DNA of 9,346 nucleotides from positions 1 to 9,346 of the forward strand of contig SZPI01000117.1 in the NCBI GenBank assembly GCA_030263635.1. The letters are read 5' to 3'. This DNA is from Flexicrinis sp001567485 (GTDB taxonomy: Bacteria; Chloroflexota; Anaerolineae; Aggregatilineales; Phototrophicaceae). Positions 1 to 6,250 of this stretch are shown in pieces. A program made the translations under genes and the position numbers. The notes beneath the pieces are model-generated. The model was not told the origin of the DNA. It saw only the letters and a program-made list of their open reading frames with translations, and searched no databases. Position 1 is the first letter of the stretch, and the number at the start of each line of letters is the position of its first letter.

Positions 1-73
1 AACACAGAGCACACAGAGCAACCGCGAGCGCACAGAGTGGCTTTCACACGCCGCCACACACGCGCGTAATTCT

Positions 74-120
74 CCCCTCTCCCTGACGACCAACGGGAGC
101 ACCGAAGGTCGGGAGAGGGG
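74..120. repeat. GC-rich palindrome with 27-nt loop (repeat copy 1)
   Basis: The arms CCCCTCTCCC (74-83) and GGGAGAGGGG (111-120) are perfectly complementary. They enclose a 27-nt loop (84-110) which itself contains a GACC/GGTC pair. There is no T-run on either side, so an intrinsic terminator role is not supported. The same loop sequence occurs, reverse-complemented, at 9156-9182. Confidence 0.85.
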
Positions 121-251
121 CCGGGGTGAGGGTTTGCCGGAGTGATGAGTGATGAGTCGTGAGGGGAGGGCAAAAGCGGGCACAGAGCACACAGAGCAAC
201 CGCGAGCGCACAGAGTGGCTTTCACACGCCGCCACACACGCGCGTAATTCT

Positions 252-274
252 CCCCTCTCCCTAAGGGAGAGGGG
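252..274. repeat. GC-rich palindrome, loop-less form (repeat copy 2)
   Basis: CCCCTCTCCCT (252-262) faces its complement ending at 274 with a 1-2 nt centre (CTAAGG). This is the short form of the palindrome, lacking the 27-nt loop found in copy 1. Confidence 0.8.
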
Positions 275-430
275 TTGGGGGTGAGGGTTTGCTGGGGGTG
301 AGGGCTTCTCGGAGTGCTGAGTGCTGAGTGATGAGTCGTGAGAGAACGGCAAAAGCGAACACAGAGCACACAGAGCAACCGCGAGCGCACAGAGTGGCTT
401 TCACACGCCGCCACACATGCGCGTAATTCT

Positions 431-453
431 CCCCTCTCCCTGAGGGAGAGGGG
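431..453. repeat. GC-rich palindrome, loop-less form (repeat copy 3)
   Basis: An 11-bp perfect inverted repeat, CCCCTCTCCCT at 431-441 and AGGGAGAGGGG at 443-453, lies about 80 bp downstream of the pheT stop. It could fold in pheT read-through RNA, but no U-tract follows it, so it is annotated as a repeat and not a terminator. A smaller CCGC/GCGG hairpin (508-521) nearer pheT also lacks a U-tract. I see no convincing terminator for the operon. Confidence 0.8.
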
Positions 454-534
454 CTGGGGGTGAGGGTTTGCTGGGGGTGAGGGTTTGCCGGGGATGAGAT
501 CAGATATCCGCCTGAATGCGGCTCCTCCCTCACA

Positions 535-3099
535 CTACCCCCGCAGCTGCGCGTCAAACGCCTTCTGCGCGGCCTTGACGATCTTCTTGCGCACGGCGGC
601 CACCTCGGCGTCAGACAGCGTGCGATCCTCGGCCTGATACACAAGGCTGAACGCCAGACTTTTGTGGCCTTGCGGCACGCTCGACCCGGTGTACACGTCG
701 AACAGCCGCGCCGACCGCAGCAGATCGCCGCCGGACTGCTCGATCACCGCGTGCAGATCGCCGGCCGGCACCGAATCGCGCACGACCAGCGCGATATCCT
801 CGTAAACCGGCGGGGTAGTCGGCACCGGAGCCGTACCGTACAGCGGGTTGACAGCGTTCTGGATGCGTTCGAGATCGAACTCGCCGACCATCACCGGCAC
901 ATCAGCCGGCATCCCAAAGGCCCGCGCAACCAGCGGGTGCAGCTCGCCGAAATGCCCGGCCACGCTGCCGTCGATCGTGATGGCAGCCGACCGGCCCGGG
1001 TGCAGCGATGGCCCACCCTGCGCCTTGAGCGACCACGCCGAGATGTGCAGGCCGCGCAGCAGCCCTTCGACGATCCCCTTCAGATCGAAGAAGTCGGCTG
1101 ACGGGGCCGCCTGACGCGAGAAGTGATCGGGCTGACGCGGGCCAGCCAGCACAATCGCCAACCGGCTCGGTTCGTCGGGGAGCTGCTGGCCCTCGACGCG
1201 GAAGTACACCGACCCGATCTCAAACACCGCCTGATGTGACGTATGGCGCAGGTTGCTGCGCACCGCGTTCAGGATATTCGGCAGCAGCGAATGGCGCAGC
1301 ACCGTCTTGTCGGGCTGAATCGGGTTGGCGATCCGCACATAATCTGCCCCAGCAGGGACGTTCAGCCCCGGCCGGCCGGCAGCGCCGCGCGGAATCAACA
1401 GCGCTTCCGCCTCAGGCGTGCTGAAGCGATGCGTGATGTTCTCCTGCAAGCCGAGCGCCACCAGCACATCGCGCGTGTGTTCCTCGCGCTCAAGCGGCAC
1501 GTTCGACCACTGCTCAGGCAGCGTCTCGTCCATCAGCGTCGTCGGCAGATTGTCGAGGCCGATGATCCGCGCGATCTCTTCGATCAGGTCGGCTTGGCCG
1601 ATCACCGGATCGTCGCTGATGTCGGTGCGATGATCCGGCACGACCGCGACCAGTGAATCAGCGCGTAGGGTCACGTCGAACTGCAGCCGCACGAGGATGT
1701 TGGCGGCTTGCTTGATGCCCACCGCCATGCCGGTCAGGCGCTTGATCTCCGACTCGTACAGCGTGACGGCGATGCGCGGCGCAGGTTTGGCGACCACGTC
1801 CATCACCCCACTGCTGACCGTGCCGCCGCCGAGCTGCCGCATCAGCTCGATGCCGCGCCGCACGCCGATCTCCGCCTGCGCTTGATGCACGCCGCGGCTG
1901 AAGCGTATGCTGGCCTCGGTGGCGATCTTGTGCTGCTGCATCGTGCGCCGAACGTTGATGAAGTGCCAGTTGGCGGATTCGAGCAGGACGTTGGTCGTGC
2001 CGTCGCTGATCTCGGTCTCAGCGCCGCCCATGACGCCCGCGAGCGCAAGCGGGCCGGCCGTGTCGCAAACCAGCTCGTTGTCGGTCGTCAGCTTACGCAG
2101 TTGGCCGTCCAGCGTTTCCACGGTCTCGCCGGGGCGCGCCCGCCGCGTGATGATCGTCGGGATGCCGCCGGCGCGCTCGACCAGCTTGTCGTAATCGAAG
2201 GCGTGCAGCGGCTGGCCGGACTCGAACATCACGTAGTTGGTCACGTCGACGATGTTGTTGATCGGACGCTGGCCGATCAGCTTGAGCCGGCGCTGAAGCC
2301 ATTCCGGCGACGGCTGAATCGTCGTGCCCATCAGCAGCATGGCGGTGAAGCGCGGGTTGAGGTCGGCGTCCTCGATCAGGATTTTGACCGACTGGGAGAT
2401 ATCCGGGCCGGCCATCATCACGTGCGTGCTGGGCATGCGCAGCGGCTTATCCAGCAGCGCCGAAATCTCACGGGCGACGCCGGTCACGCTGTAACAGCGC
2501 GCCAGATTCGGCGTGAGTTCGACCGTCAGCACCACGTCGCCGAACACGTCTTGCAGCGGCGTCCCGACCGGCTTGCCGGGGTCATCGTGCATCAGGATGA
2601 CGCCTTCGTGCTCATCGCTGATACCAAGTTCCTTCTCGCTGCACACCATCGACTTGTTGTAGATCCCGCGCAGCGGGCGGCCTTTGAGGATCATCCGCTT
2701 AGGCGTGTCGCTGTGGCCGTCCCAGACCTCCGCGCCTTCCAGCGCGATGACCGTCCACAGCGGCGCCTCAAGCGGGCCGATGCCCTTGTACTCGAACAGG
2801 TTCGGCGCGCCAGTGACGCACTGTTCCGGCTCATCCGCGCCGTAATCGACAATCGCCAGTACGAGACGGTCGGCGTCGGGGTGCGGCTTGACTTCGAGGA
2901 TGCGCCCCAGCTTGATACGCTCGCGATCCCACACCAGATGATCGCTCGGCGGCATCTGAATACCGGGGATGTGCTGCTGCGGCACGCCGATGTACGTCAG
3001 CGTCGTCTCGATGCCGGCCTTGGTCATGCGGTCGGCAAGCACCTCGGCCGGTACGTCGATGTCGACCAGTTCCTTCAACCATGAAAGTGGTATCTGCAT
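535..3099 (-). CDS. pheT: Phenylalanyl-tRNA synthetase beta subunit
   Basis: 854 aa. With PheS it forms the cytosolic alpha2-beta2 enzyme that charges tRNA-Phe; in the family the beta subunit binds tRNA and carries the editing site against mischarged Tyr. Visible landmarks: N-terminal MQIPLSWLKELV; the EMAP/OB-type tRNA-binding domain (about 60-170, with KPHPDADRL at 71-79 and SEKELGISDEHEG at 154-166); B3/B4 domain with GQPLHAFDYDKL at 295-306 and LALAGVMGG at 351-359; B5 domain (about 440-515) ending in DLIEEIARIIGL at 504-515; catalytic-like core; and a C-terminal FDX-ACB anticodon-binding domain (about 758-853). At 854 aa it is slightly longer than the usual 790-820; part of the excess is in the tRNA-binding domain (about 100-140). 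The ATG at 3099 begins 13 bp after the pheS stop, with AGGGG ten bases upstream. It is cotranscribed with pheS and so under the same T-box. Confidence 0.97.
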   Translation of the reverse strand: MQIPLSWLKELVDIDVPAEVLADRMTKAGIETTLTYIGVPQQHIPGIQMPPSDHLVWDRERIKLGRILEVKPHPDADRLVLAIVDYGADEPEQCVTGAPNLFEYKGIGPLEAPLWTVIALEGAEVWDGHSDTPKRMILKGRPLRGIYNKSMVCSEKELGISDEHEGVILMHDDPGKPVGTPLQDVFGDVVLTVELTPNLARCYSVTGVAREISALLDKPLRMPSTHVMMAGPDISQSVKILIEDADLNPRFTAMLLMGTTIQPSPEWLQRRLKLIGQRPINNIVDVTNYVMFESGQPLHAFDYDKLVERAGGIPTIITRRARPGETVETLDGQLRKLTTDNELVCDTAGPLALAGVMGGAETEISDGTTNVLLESANWHFINVRRTMQQHKIATEASIRFSRGVHQAQAEIGVRRGIELMRQLGGGTVSSGVMDVVAKPAPRIAVTLYESEIKRLTGMAVGIKQAANILVRLQFDVTLRADSLVAVVPDHRTDISDDPVIGQADLIEEIARIIGLDNLPTTLMDETLPEQWSNVPLEREEHTRDVLVALGLQENITHRFSTPEAEALLIPRGAAGRPGLNVPAGADYVRIANPIQPDKTVLRHSLLPNILNAVRSNLRHTSHQAVFEIGSVYFRVEGQQLPDEPSRLAIVLAGPRQPDHFSRQAAPSADFFDLKGIVEGLLRGLHISAWSLKAQGGPSLHPGRSAAITIDGSVAGHFGELHPLVARAFGMPADVPVMVGEFDLERIQNAVNPLYGTAPVPTTPPVYEDIALVVRDSVPAGDLHAVIEQSGGDLLRSARLFDVYTGSSVPQGHKSLAFSLVYQAEDRTLSDAEVAAVRKKIVKAAQKAFDAQLRG

Positions 3100-3112
3100 G
3101 TCGTCGCTGCCC

Positions 3113-4147
3113 CTAGAACTGTTCGAGAAAACGCGAGTCGTTGGCCCAGAAGTTGCGAATGTCGGTGATGCCGTGCTTGAGCATGGCGATACGCTCCGGC
3201 CCCATGCCGAACGCGAACCCCGACCATTCCGCCGGATCGTAGCCGCCGTTGCGCAGCACGACCGGATGGATCATGCCGCTGCCAGCGATCTCCAGCCACC
3301 CCGTGTGCTTGCACACGCTGCATCCCTCGCCGCCGCACAGAAAGCACTCGATGTCGATCTCCATGCTCGGCTCGGTGAACGGGAAGTACGACGCGCGATA
3401 ACGCACTTTGGCGTCCGGCGAGTACATCTTGCGGGCGAACTCGGCCACCGTCCCCTTGAGGTCGCTCATGGTGATGTTGTGACCCACAGCGATCCCCTCG
3501 ACCTGATAGAACTGCGCCTCGCTGCGGTTGGTGATCTGCTCGAAGCGGTAGCACATGCCCGGCAGCACCACGCGGATCGGCTTGGTTCCGCCGCCGCCCA
3601 ATTCACGCATCGCGCGGATTTGCCCCGCCGACGTGTGCGTACGCAGGATCACGTCGGGGTCGGTCGTGTAGAACGTGTCCTGCATGTCGCGGGCCGGATG
3701 GTGCGGCGGGAAGTTGAGCAGCGTGAAGTTCATCTCGTCGGTCTCGACGTCCCGGCTGCGATACACGCTGAAGCCCATCTCCGCCCAGATTTCGCTGAAG
3801 CGCCGCAGCGTCTGTGTGGACGGGTGCAGCCGTCCCATCGCGGGTTGGCGGCCCGGCAGCGTGACGTCCAGCACCGCGCCCTCCAGATCGGCTGCCATCT
3901 CGATGTCTTGCACCAGTACCTCGCGCGCGGCGTATGCCTCGTCGAGCGCCGCCATGACCTCGTTGGCGCGCTTACCGAACACCGGGCGTTCTTCCGGCGT
4001 CAGACCGCCGATCCCGCGCAGCAGTTGGCTGACCGCGCCCTTGCCCCCGATGTAACGCGATTTCCACGCCGCCAGCGCCGCGCTGTCACGTATTTCGGTC
4101 AACTCGGCCTGCGCCTGTTGATACACCGACTCCAGTTTTTCCAGCAT
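3113..4147 (-). CDS. pheS: Phenylalanyl-tRNA synthetase alpha subunit
   Basis: 344 aa, normal for the family. This catalytic class II subunit activates phenylalanine with ATP. An N-terminal helical arm (about 1-85) binds tRNA. Motif 1 region is around 145-160 (NFPPHHPARDMQDTFY), motif 2 around 200-217 (YRFEQITNRSEAQFYQVEG), and motif 3 around 323-335 (FGMGPERIAML, Arg329). Between motifs 2 and 3 lies YFPFTEPSMEID and then four cysteines, C268-x2-C271-x4-C276-x2-C279, followed by KHTGW, a zinc-knuckle-like insert seen in a subset of bacterial PheS. The start at 4147 (MLEKLESV) is chosen because GGGGAGGG lies 3 bases upstream and PheS homologues begin there. The frame stays open to 4315, but that part is the T-box antiterminator/terminator and not protein. 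First gene of the pheST operon; regulated by the leader at 4198-4592. Confidence 0.97.
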   Translation of the reverse strand: MLEKLESVYQQAQAELTEIRDSAALAAWKSRYIGGKGAVSQLLRGIGGLTPEERPVFGKRANEVMAALDEAYAAREVLVQDIEMAADLEGAVLDVTLPGRQPAMGRLHPSTQTLRRFSEIWAEMGFSVYRSRDVETDEMNFTLLNFPPHHPARDMQDTFYTTDPDVILRTHTSAGQIRAMRELGGGGTKPIRVVLPGMCYRFEQITNRSEAQFYQVEGIAVGHNITMSDLKGTVAEFARKMYSPDAKVRYRASYFPFTEPSMEIDIECFLCGGEGCSVCKHTGWLEIAGSGMIHPVVLRNGGYDPAEWSGFAFGMGPERIAMLKHGITDIRNFWANDSRFLEQF

Positions 4148-4197
4148 GAACCCTCCCCGATCCTTCGAGCAGTCGAACCCGCCGACCGCCGATGGGC

Positions 4198-4250
4198 AAA
4201 ATGAAAACGCCCGCCCCGGCCGACGATTCACGTACAAGCAGGGACGAGCG
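4198..4250 (-). terminator. T-box regulatory intrinsic terminator
   Basis: CGCTCGTCCC (4250-4241) can pair over 10 bp (two G-U) with GGGGCGGGCG (4217-4208), immediately followed by TTTTCATTTT (4207-4198). Its 5' arm is exactly the 3' arm of the antiterminator, so the two folds exclude each other. It ends 50 bp before the pheS start codon. Confidence 0.88.
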
Positions 4251-4359
4251 TGTGAGATGTGTCGCTCGCGGTACCACCCTGATTGGCCGCAGTGCTTCCA
4301 CCGCGCCCCACTCATTGGCCCCGGTAACGGCGGGCAAGCCGGACGGATCTAGTTGGCAG

Positions 4360-4447
4360 GTCTCAGTTGTCAGTTGTCAGTGAACCGCGTTCTCTGGAAG
4401 CGAGCAGTTCGTCCCTTCTGAAAACTGTCTACTGACTCCTGAAAACT
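4360..4447. repeat. Heptad-type repeat block inside the T-box leader
   Basis: On the plus strand, CAGTTGT is repeated at 4364-4370 and 4371-4377 and continues as CAGT. CTGAAAACT occurs at 4418-4426 and again at 4439-4447, with CTACTGACTC between them. As RNA from the minus strand, the 4436-4418 segment can pair with the 4380-4360 segment over roughly 16 bp with a few mismatches, leaving a loop of about 37 nt. The block lies between stem I and stem III. Similar CTGA-type heptads lie at 8994-9052. Confidence 0.75.
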
Positions 4448-4598
4448 CCCTTTCAACCCATCAGCGATAAGACGGTTGTGCTGTCCAGTTTGGGGGTGAA
4501 TTCCGCGCCTGTCTCTGCGTCCGCTTCCAGCCTTGGGCGGCCGCTCTCTGAAAGAGTCAGTGCGCGCGCGGACTGTCCCCCGCGGCGCTGTTGGATTC

Positions 4599-4628
4599 AT
4601 GATACGAAGTGCAGTGGCGGGCTGTCAA
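4599..4628 (-). promoter_or_regulatory. Sigma-70-type promoter of the pheST operon
   Basis: TTGACA (4628-4623), a perfect -35 match, is followed by an 18-bp spacer and TATCAT (4604-4599) as -10. The predicted start of transcription is near 4592, about ten bases before stem I of the T-box begins. That fits a leader that starts just ahead of its first helix. Confidence 0.8.
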
Positions 4629-4661
4629 GCTGACGAATTCCCACCGAAAGGGGGTTTTGTA

Positions 4662-4691
4662 TTGGCCCAACCCATCCTGTTCGGGGAATAT
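4662..4691 (+). promoter_or_regulatory. Possible weak promoter for the DUF1800/DUF1501 genes
   Basis: TTGGCC (4662-4667), an 18-bp spacer and GAATAT (4686-4691) are an imperfect sigma-70-like pair about 50 bp before the DUF1800 start. It would be divergent to and just outside the pheST promoter. The match is poor; this is the best candidate I see in the 110-bp divergent gap, not a firm call. Confidence 0.25.
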
Positions 4692-4739
4692 CGTTACGAT
4701 CTAACTAACGACATGGGATTCTTGTGGAGCGCGTTTCGT

Positions 4740-6230
4740 ATGGATCGGCGGACTTTTCTCAAGGCCATGACGACCGCCGCGGCTGCGGCAGCGGCGCACC
4801 ACTTCCGATGGGCAGGTGTGATCCCGGTTCGCGCAGCGCAGGACACCGCCGCCGGCCCCGCCCTTCACATCCTGAACCGCGCCACATGGGGGCCGACCCC
4901 GGCTGATCTCGCCGCGATCAACGAGCGAGGCATCGCGGGGTGGCTGGACTGGCAGCTCGACTACGAGTCCATCCCCGATCCCGCCATCGACGCGTTCCTG
5001 CGCGAGAACGCGATCCTGCTGCAGTCGTACGAAGAACTTTCCGCGGCCGCCACGGTCGATTACGGCAACGTCATGAACCGGTTCCTGTGGGTCCGGATTA
5101 TCCGCGCTGCGTTCTCCACCCGCCAGCTCTACGAGCGCATGGTGGAGTTCTGGACGGATCACTTCAACGTCCCCGCGGCGGATTTGCTGACGGAGAAGAT
5201 CATCGACGACCGCGAGGTGATCCGCCGCCACGCGCTGGGCAGCTTCCGCGACCTGCTGCACGCGTCGGCCACCAGCCCCGCCATGCTGATCTATCTCGAC
5301 AATACGTACAGCTACTCCGACCACCCCAACGAGAACTACGGCCGCGAACTGCTCGAACTGCACACGCTGGGCGTCGACGGGGGCTACACGGAACGTGACG
5401 TCAAAGAGGTTGCCCGCATCCTCACAGGATGGGGCGTGAGCGACGAACGGTGGGGGTATTTCGGGTTCAACGCGTGGGCGCACGACTTCCGGCCGAAACG
5501 CGCGCTCGGCGAGCTGTTCGACGCCGGCCACGGCATCGGCGAAGGCCAGCGCCTGCTCGACCTGCTCGCGGCTCATCCGTCGACGGCCCGCTTTATCGCG
5601 TACAAACTCGTGCGTTACTTCGTGTCGGACGACCCGCCGCAGTCGCTGGTCGACAGCACGGCGCAGGTCTTCCTCGCTACGGACGGTGACATCAAGTCCT
5701 TGCTGCGCCATATCTTCACGTCGGCGGAATTTTACGCGCATCCCGGCGAAAAACTGCGCCGTCCGCTGGAATATCTCACCGCTATTCTGCGCGTGCTACA
5801 ACCGCACCTCAGCGTGGTCAATGGGCGCTGGTTGATCTGGTCGCTTGAGCAGTTCGATCACCTGCCGTACCACTGGGCGCCGCCCGACGGCTACCCGCAG
5901 GTCTCCGCCGCGTGGCTCAATACCAGCGCGCTGCTTGCCCGCTGGAACCTCGCCTTTATCATCCCGCGCAGCGACGAACGCTGGTACGACGGCCTGCGGT
6001 TCGACCAAGCCGGAATTTTCGCGGAGGCGCGCACCGTCGGCGAATATGTCGATCTGGCGGCGCAGCAGTTCTACGGCGTCCCGATCTCCGACGCGGATCG
6101 CACCGCGCTGATCGAGTTCGCAGCGGAAGGTGGCGGGCCGGACACGCCGGTTGATGACGACTGGCGCGGCTGGAAGCAGTCGTCGCTCTTGGGGCTGATG
6201 CTGGCCTCTCCGTATTTCCAATGGGCTTAA
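4740..6230 (+). CDS. DUF1800 family protein, Tat-exported
   Basis: 496 aa from the ATG at 4740. The N-terminus MDRRTFLKAM followed by an alanine-rich stretch (11-20) and a probable cleavage near residue 32 (PVRAAQ) is a twin-arginine (Tat) signal, so the folded protein is presumably exported. DUF1800 hallmarks: ILNRATWGPTPADL at 44-57, WLDWQL at 68-73, MVEFWTDHFNV at 134-144, NENYGRELLELHTLG at 197-211, GGYTERDVKEVARILTGWG at 214-232, KLVRYFVSDDPP at 289-300, and PPDGYP at 391-396 near the C-terminus. The family is widespread and almost always beside a DUF1501 gene, but no biochemical role is established. The start at 4740 is preferred over the in-frame ATG at 4713 because the Tat motif then follows directly; GGAG lies ten bases before it. 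The frame is open back to 4533, but that would run through the pheST promoter and leader. The stop is 20 bp before the next start. Confidence 0.93.
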   Translation: MDRRTFLKAMTTAAAAAAAHHFRWAGVIPVRAAQDTAAGPALHILNRATWGPTPADLAAINERGIAGWLDWQLDYESIPDPAIDAFLRENAILLQSYEELSAAATVDYGNVMNRFLWVRIIRAAFSTRQLYERMVEFWTDHFNVPAADLLTEKIIDDREVIRRHALGSFRDLLHASATSPAMLIYLDNTYSYSDHPNENYGRELLELHTLGVDGGYTERDVKEVARILTGWGVSDERWGYFGFNAWAHDFRPKRALGELFDAGHGIGEGQRLLDLLAAHPSTARFIAYKLVRYFVSDDPPQSLVDSTAQVFLATDGDIKSLLRHIFTSAEFYAHPGEKLRRPLEYLTAILRVLQPHLSVVNGRWLIWSLEQFDHLPYHWAPPDGYPQVSAAWLNTSALLARWNLAFIIPRSDERWYDGLRFDQAGIFAEARTVGEYVDLAAQQFYGVPISDADRTALIEFAAEGGGPDTPVDDDWRGWKQSSLLGLMLASPYFQWA

Positions 6231-6250
6231 AGCGCACAGGGGCACATCTC

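Larger units (their letters stand above)
1..494. repeat. Left composite repeat array: three tandem copies, period about 178 bp
   Basis: The stretch consists of three copies beginning at about 3, 181 and 360, recognisable by the recurring CACAGAGCACACAGAGC start. Each copy has the same order of parts: 9-mer tandem ACACAGAGC, a segment GTGGCTTTCACACGCC, a segment GCGTAATTCTCCCC, a GC-rich palindrome, one or two GGGTGAGGGTTTGC units, and (copies 1 and 2) heptads of the GTGATGA/GTGCTGA/GTCGTGA type. The copies differ in the palindrome loop and in the number of heptads. Open frames through it simply follow the repeat and have no coding character. The family recurs inverted at the right end of the window. 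Function is unknown; it looks like a dispersed intergenic repeat and not like an insertion sequence, since it encodes no transposase. Confidence 0.9.
4198..4592 (-). ncRNA. T-box riboswitch leader, tRNA-Phe (UUC specifier), controlling pheST
   Basis: On the minus strand the antiterminator is complete. T-box sequence AGGGTGGTACCGCG (4280-4267) pairs with CGCTCGTCCCT (4250-4240): 4 bp AGGG/CCCU, a 7-nt bulge UGGUACC, then 7 bp. UGGU can pair with a 5'-ACCA-3' tRNA end. Stem I base is GGGGG (4581-4577) with CCCCC (4496-4492). Inside it an internal loop holds ACAGUC on the 5' side and GAAUUCA on the 3' side, closed by CGCG/CGCG. The UUC at 4500-4498 is the specifier, preceded by GAA and followed by A as in other T-boxes, and reads Phe. 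Distal stem I shows AGAGAG (4549-4544) and GGCUGGAAGCGG (4532-4521). Stem III is GCGGUG-GAAG-CACUGC within GGCC arms (about 4320-4284), after a CCGUUA...AAUGAGUG motif. By family knowledge, uncharged tRNA stabilises the antiterminator. A heptad-repeat hairpin interrupts the middle. The 5' end is set by the predicted promoter. Confidence 0.92.

Noticed and set aside
431..453. Palindrome as the pheST transcription terminator
   Set aside because: A strong stem but no T-run on the minus strand, and it is an integral part of the dispersed repeat, also present where no gene ends.
1..494. CRISPR array
   Set aside because: The period of about 178 bp with near-identical units throughout, no constant-length unique spacers and no cas genes does not fit a CRISPR array.
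44..644. Open reading frames through the left repeat array (minus strand, 44-352 and 261-644)
   Set aside because: They translate tandem repeat DNA, are Pro/Arg/Ser-rich, overlap the 3' end of pheT in another frame, and have no ribosome-binding site or recognisable domain.
1708..4204. Long plus-strand frames opposite pheT and pheS (1708-3084 and 2969-4204)
   Set aside because: They are His/Arg/Asp-rich mirror frames of confidently assigned high-GC genes, a common artefact of GC-rich third positions.
4148..4315. 56-residue N-terminal extension of PheS
   Set aside because: This DNA is the T-box antiterminator and terminator; the true start at 4147 has an adjacent Shine-Dalgarno.
4533..4739. 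Upstream extension of the DUF1800 reading frame
   Set aside because: It would place the Tat signal about 70 residues inside the protein and overlaps the pheST promoter and T-box stem I.
4701..5741. 346-codon minus-strand frame opposite the DUF1800 gene
   Set aside because: Arg/Val/Gln-rich antisense shadow with no family motifs; the plus-strand frame carries all DUF1800 signatures.
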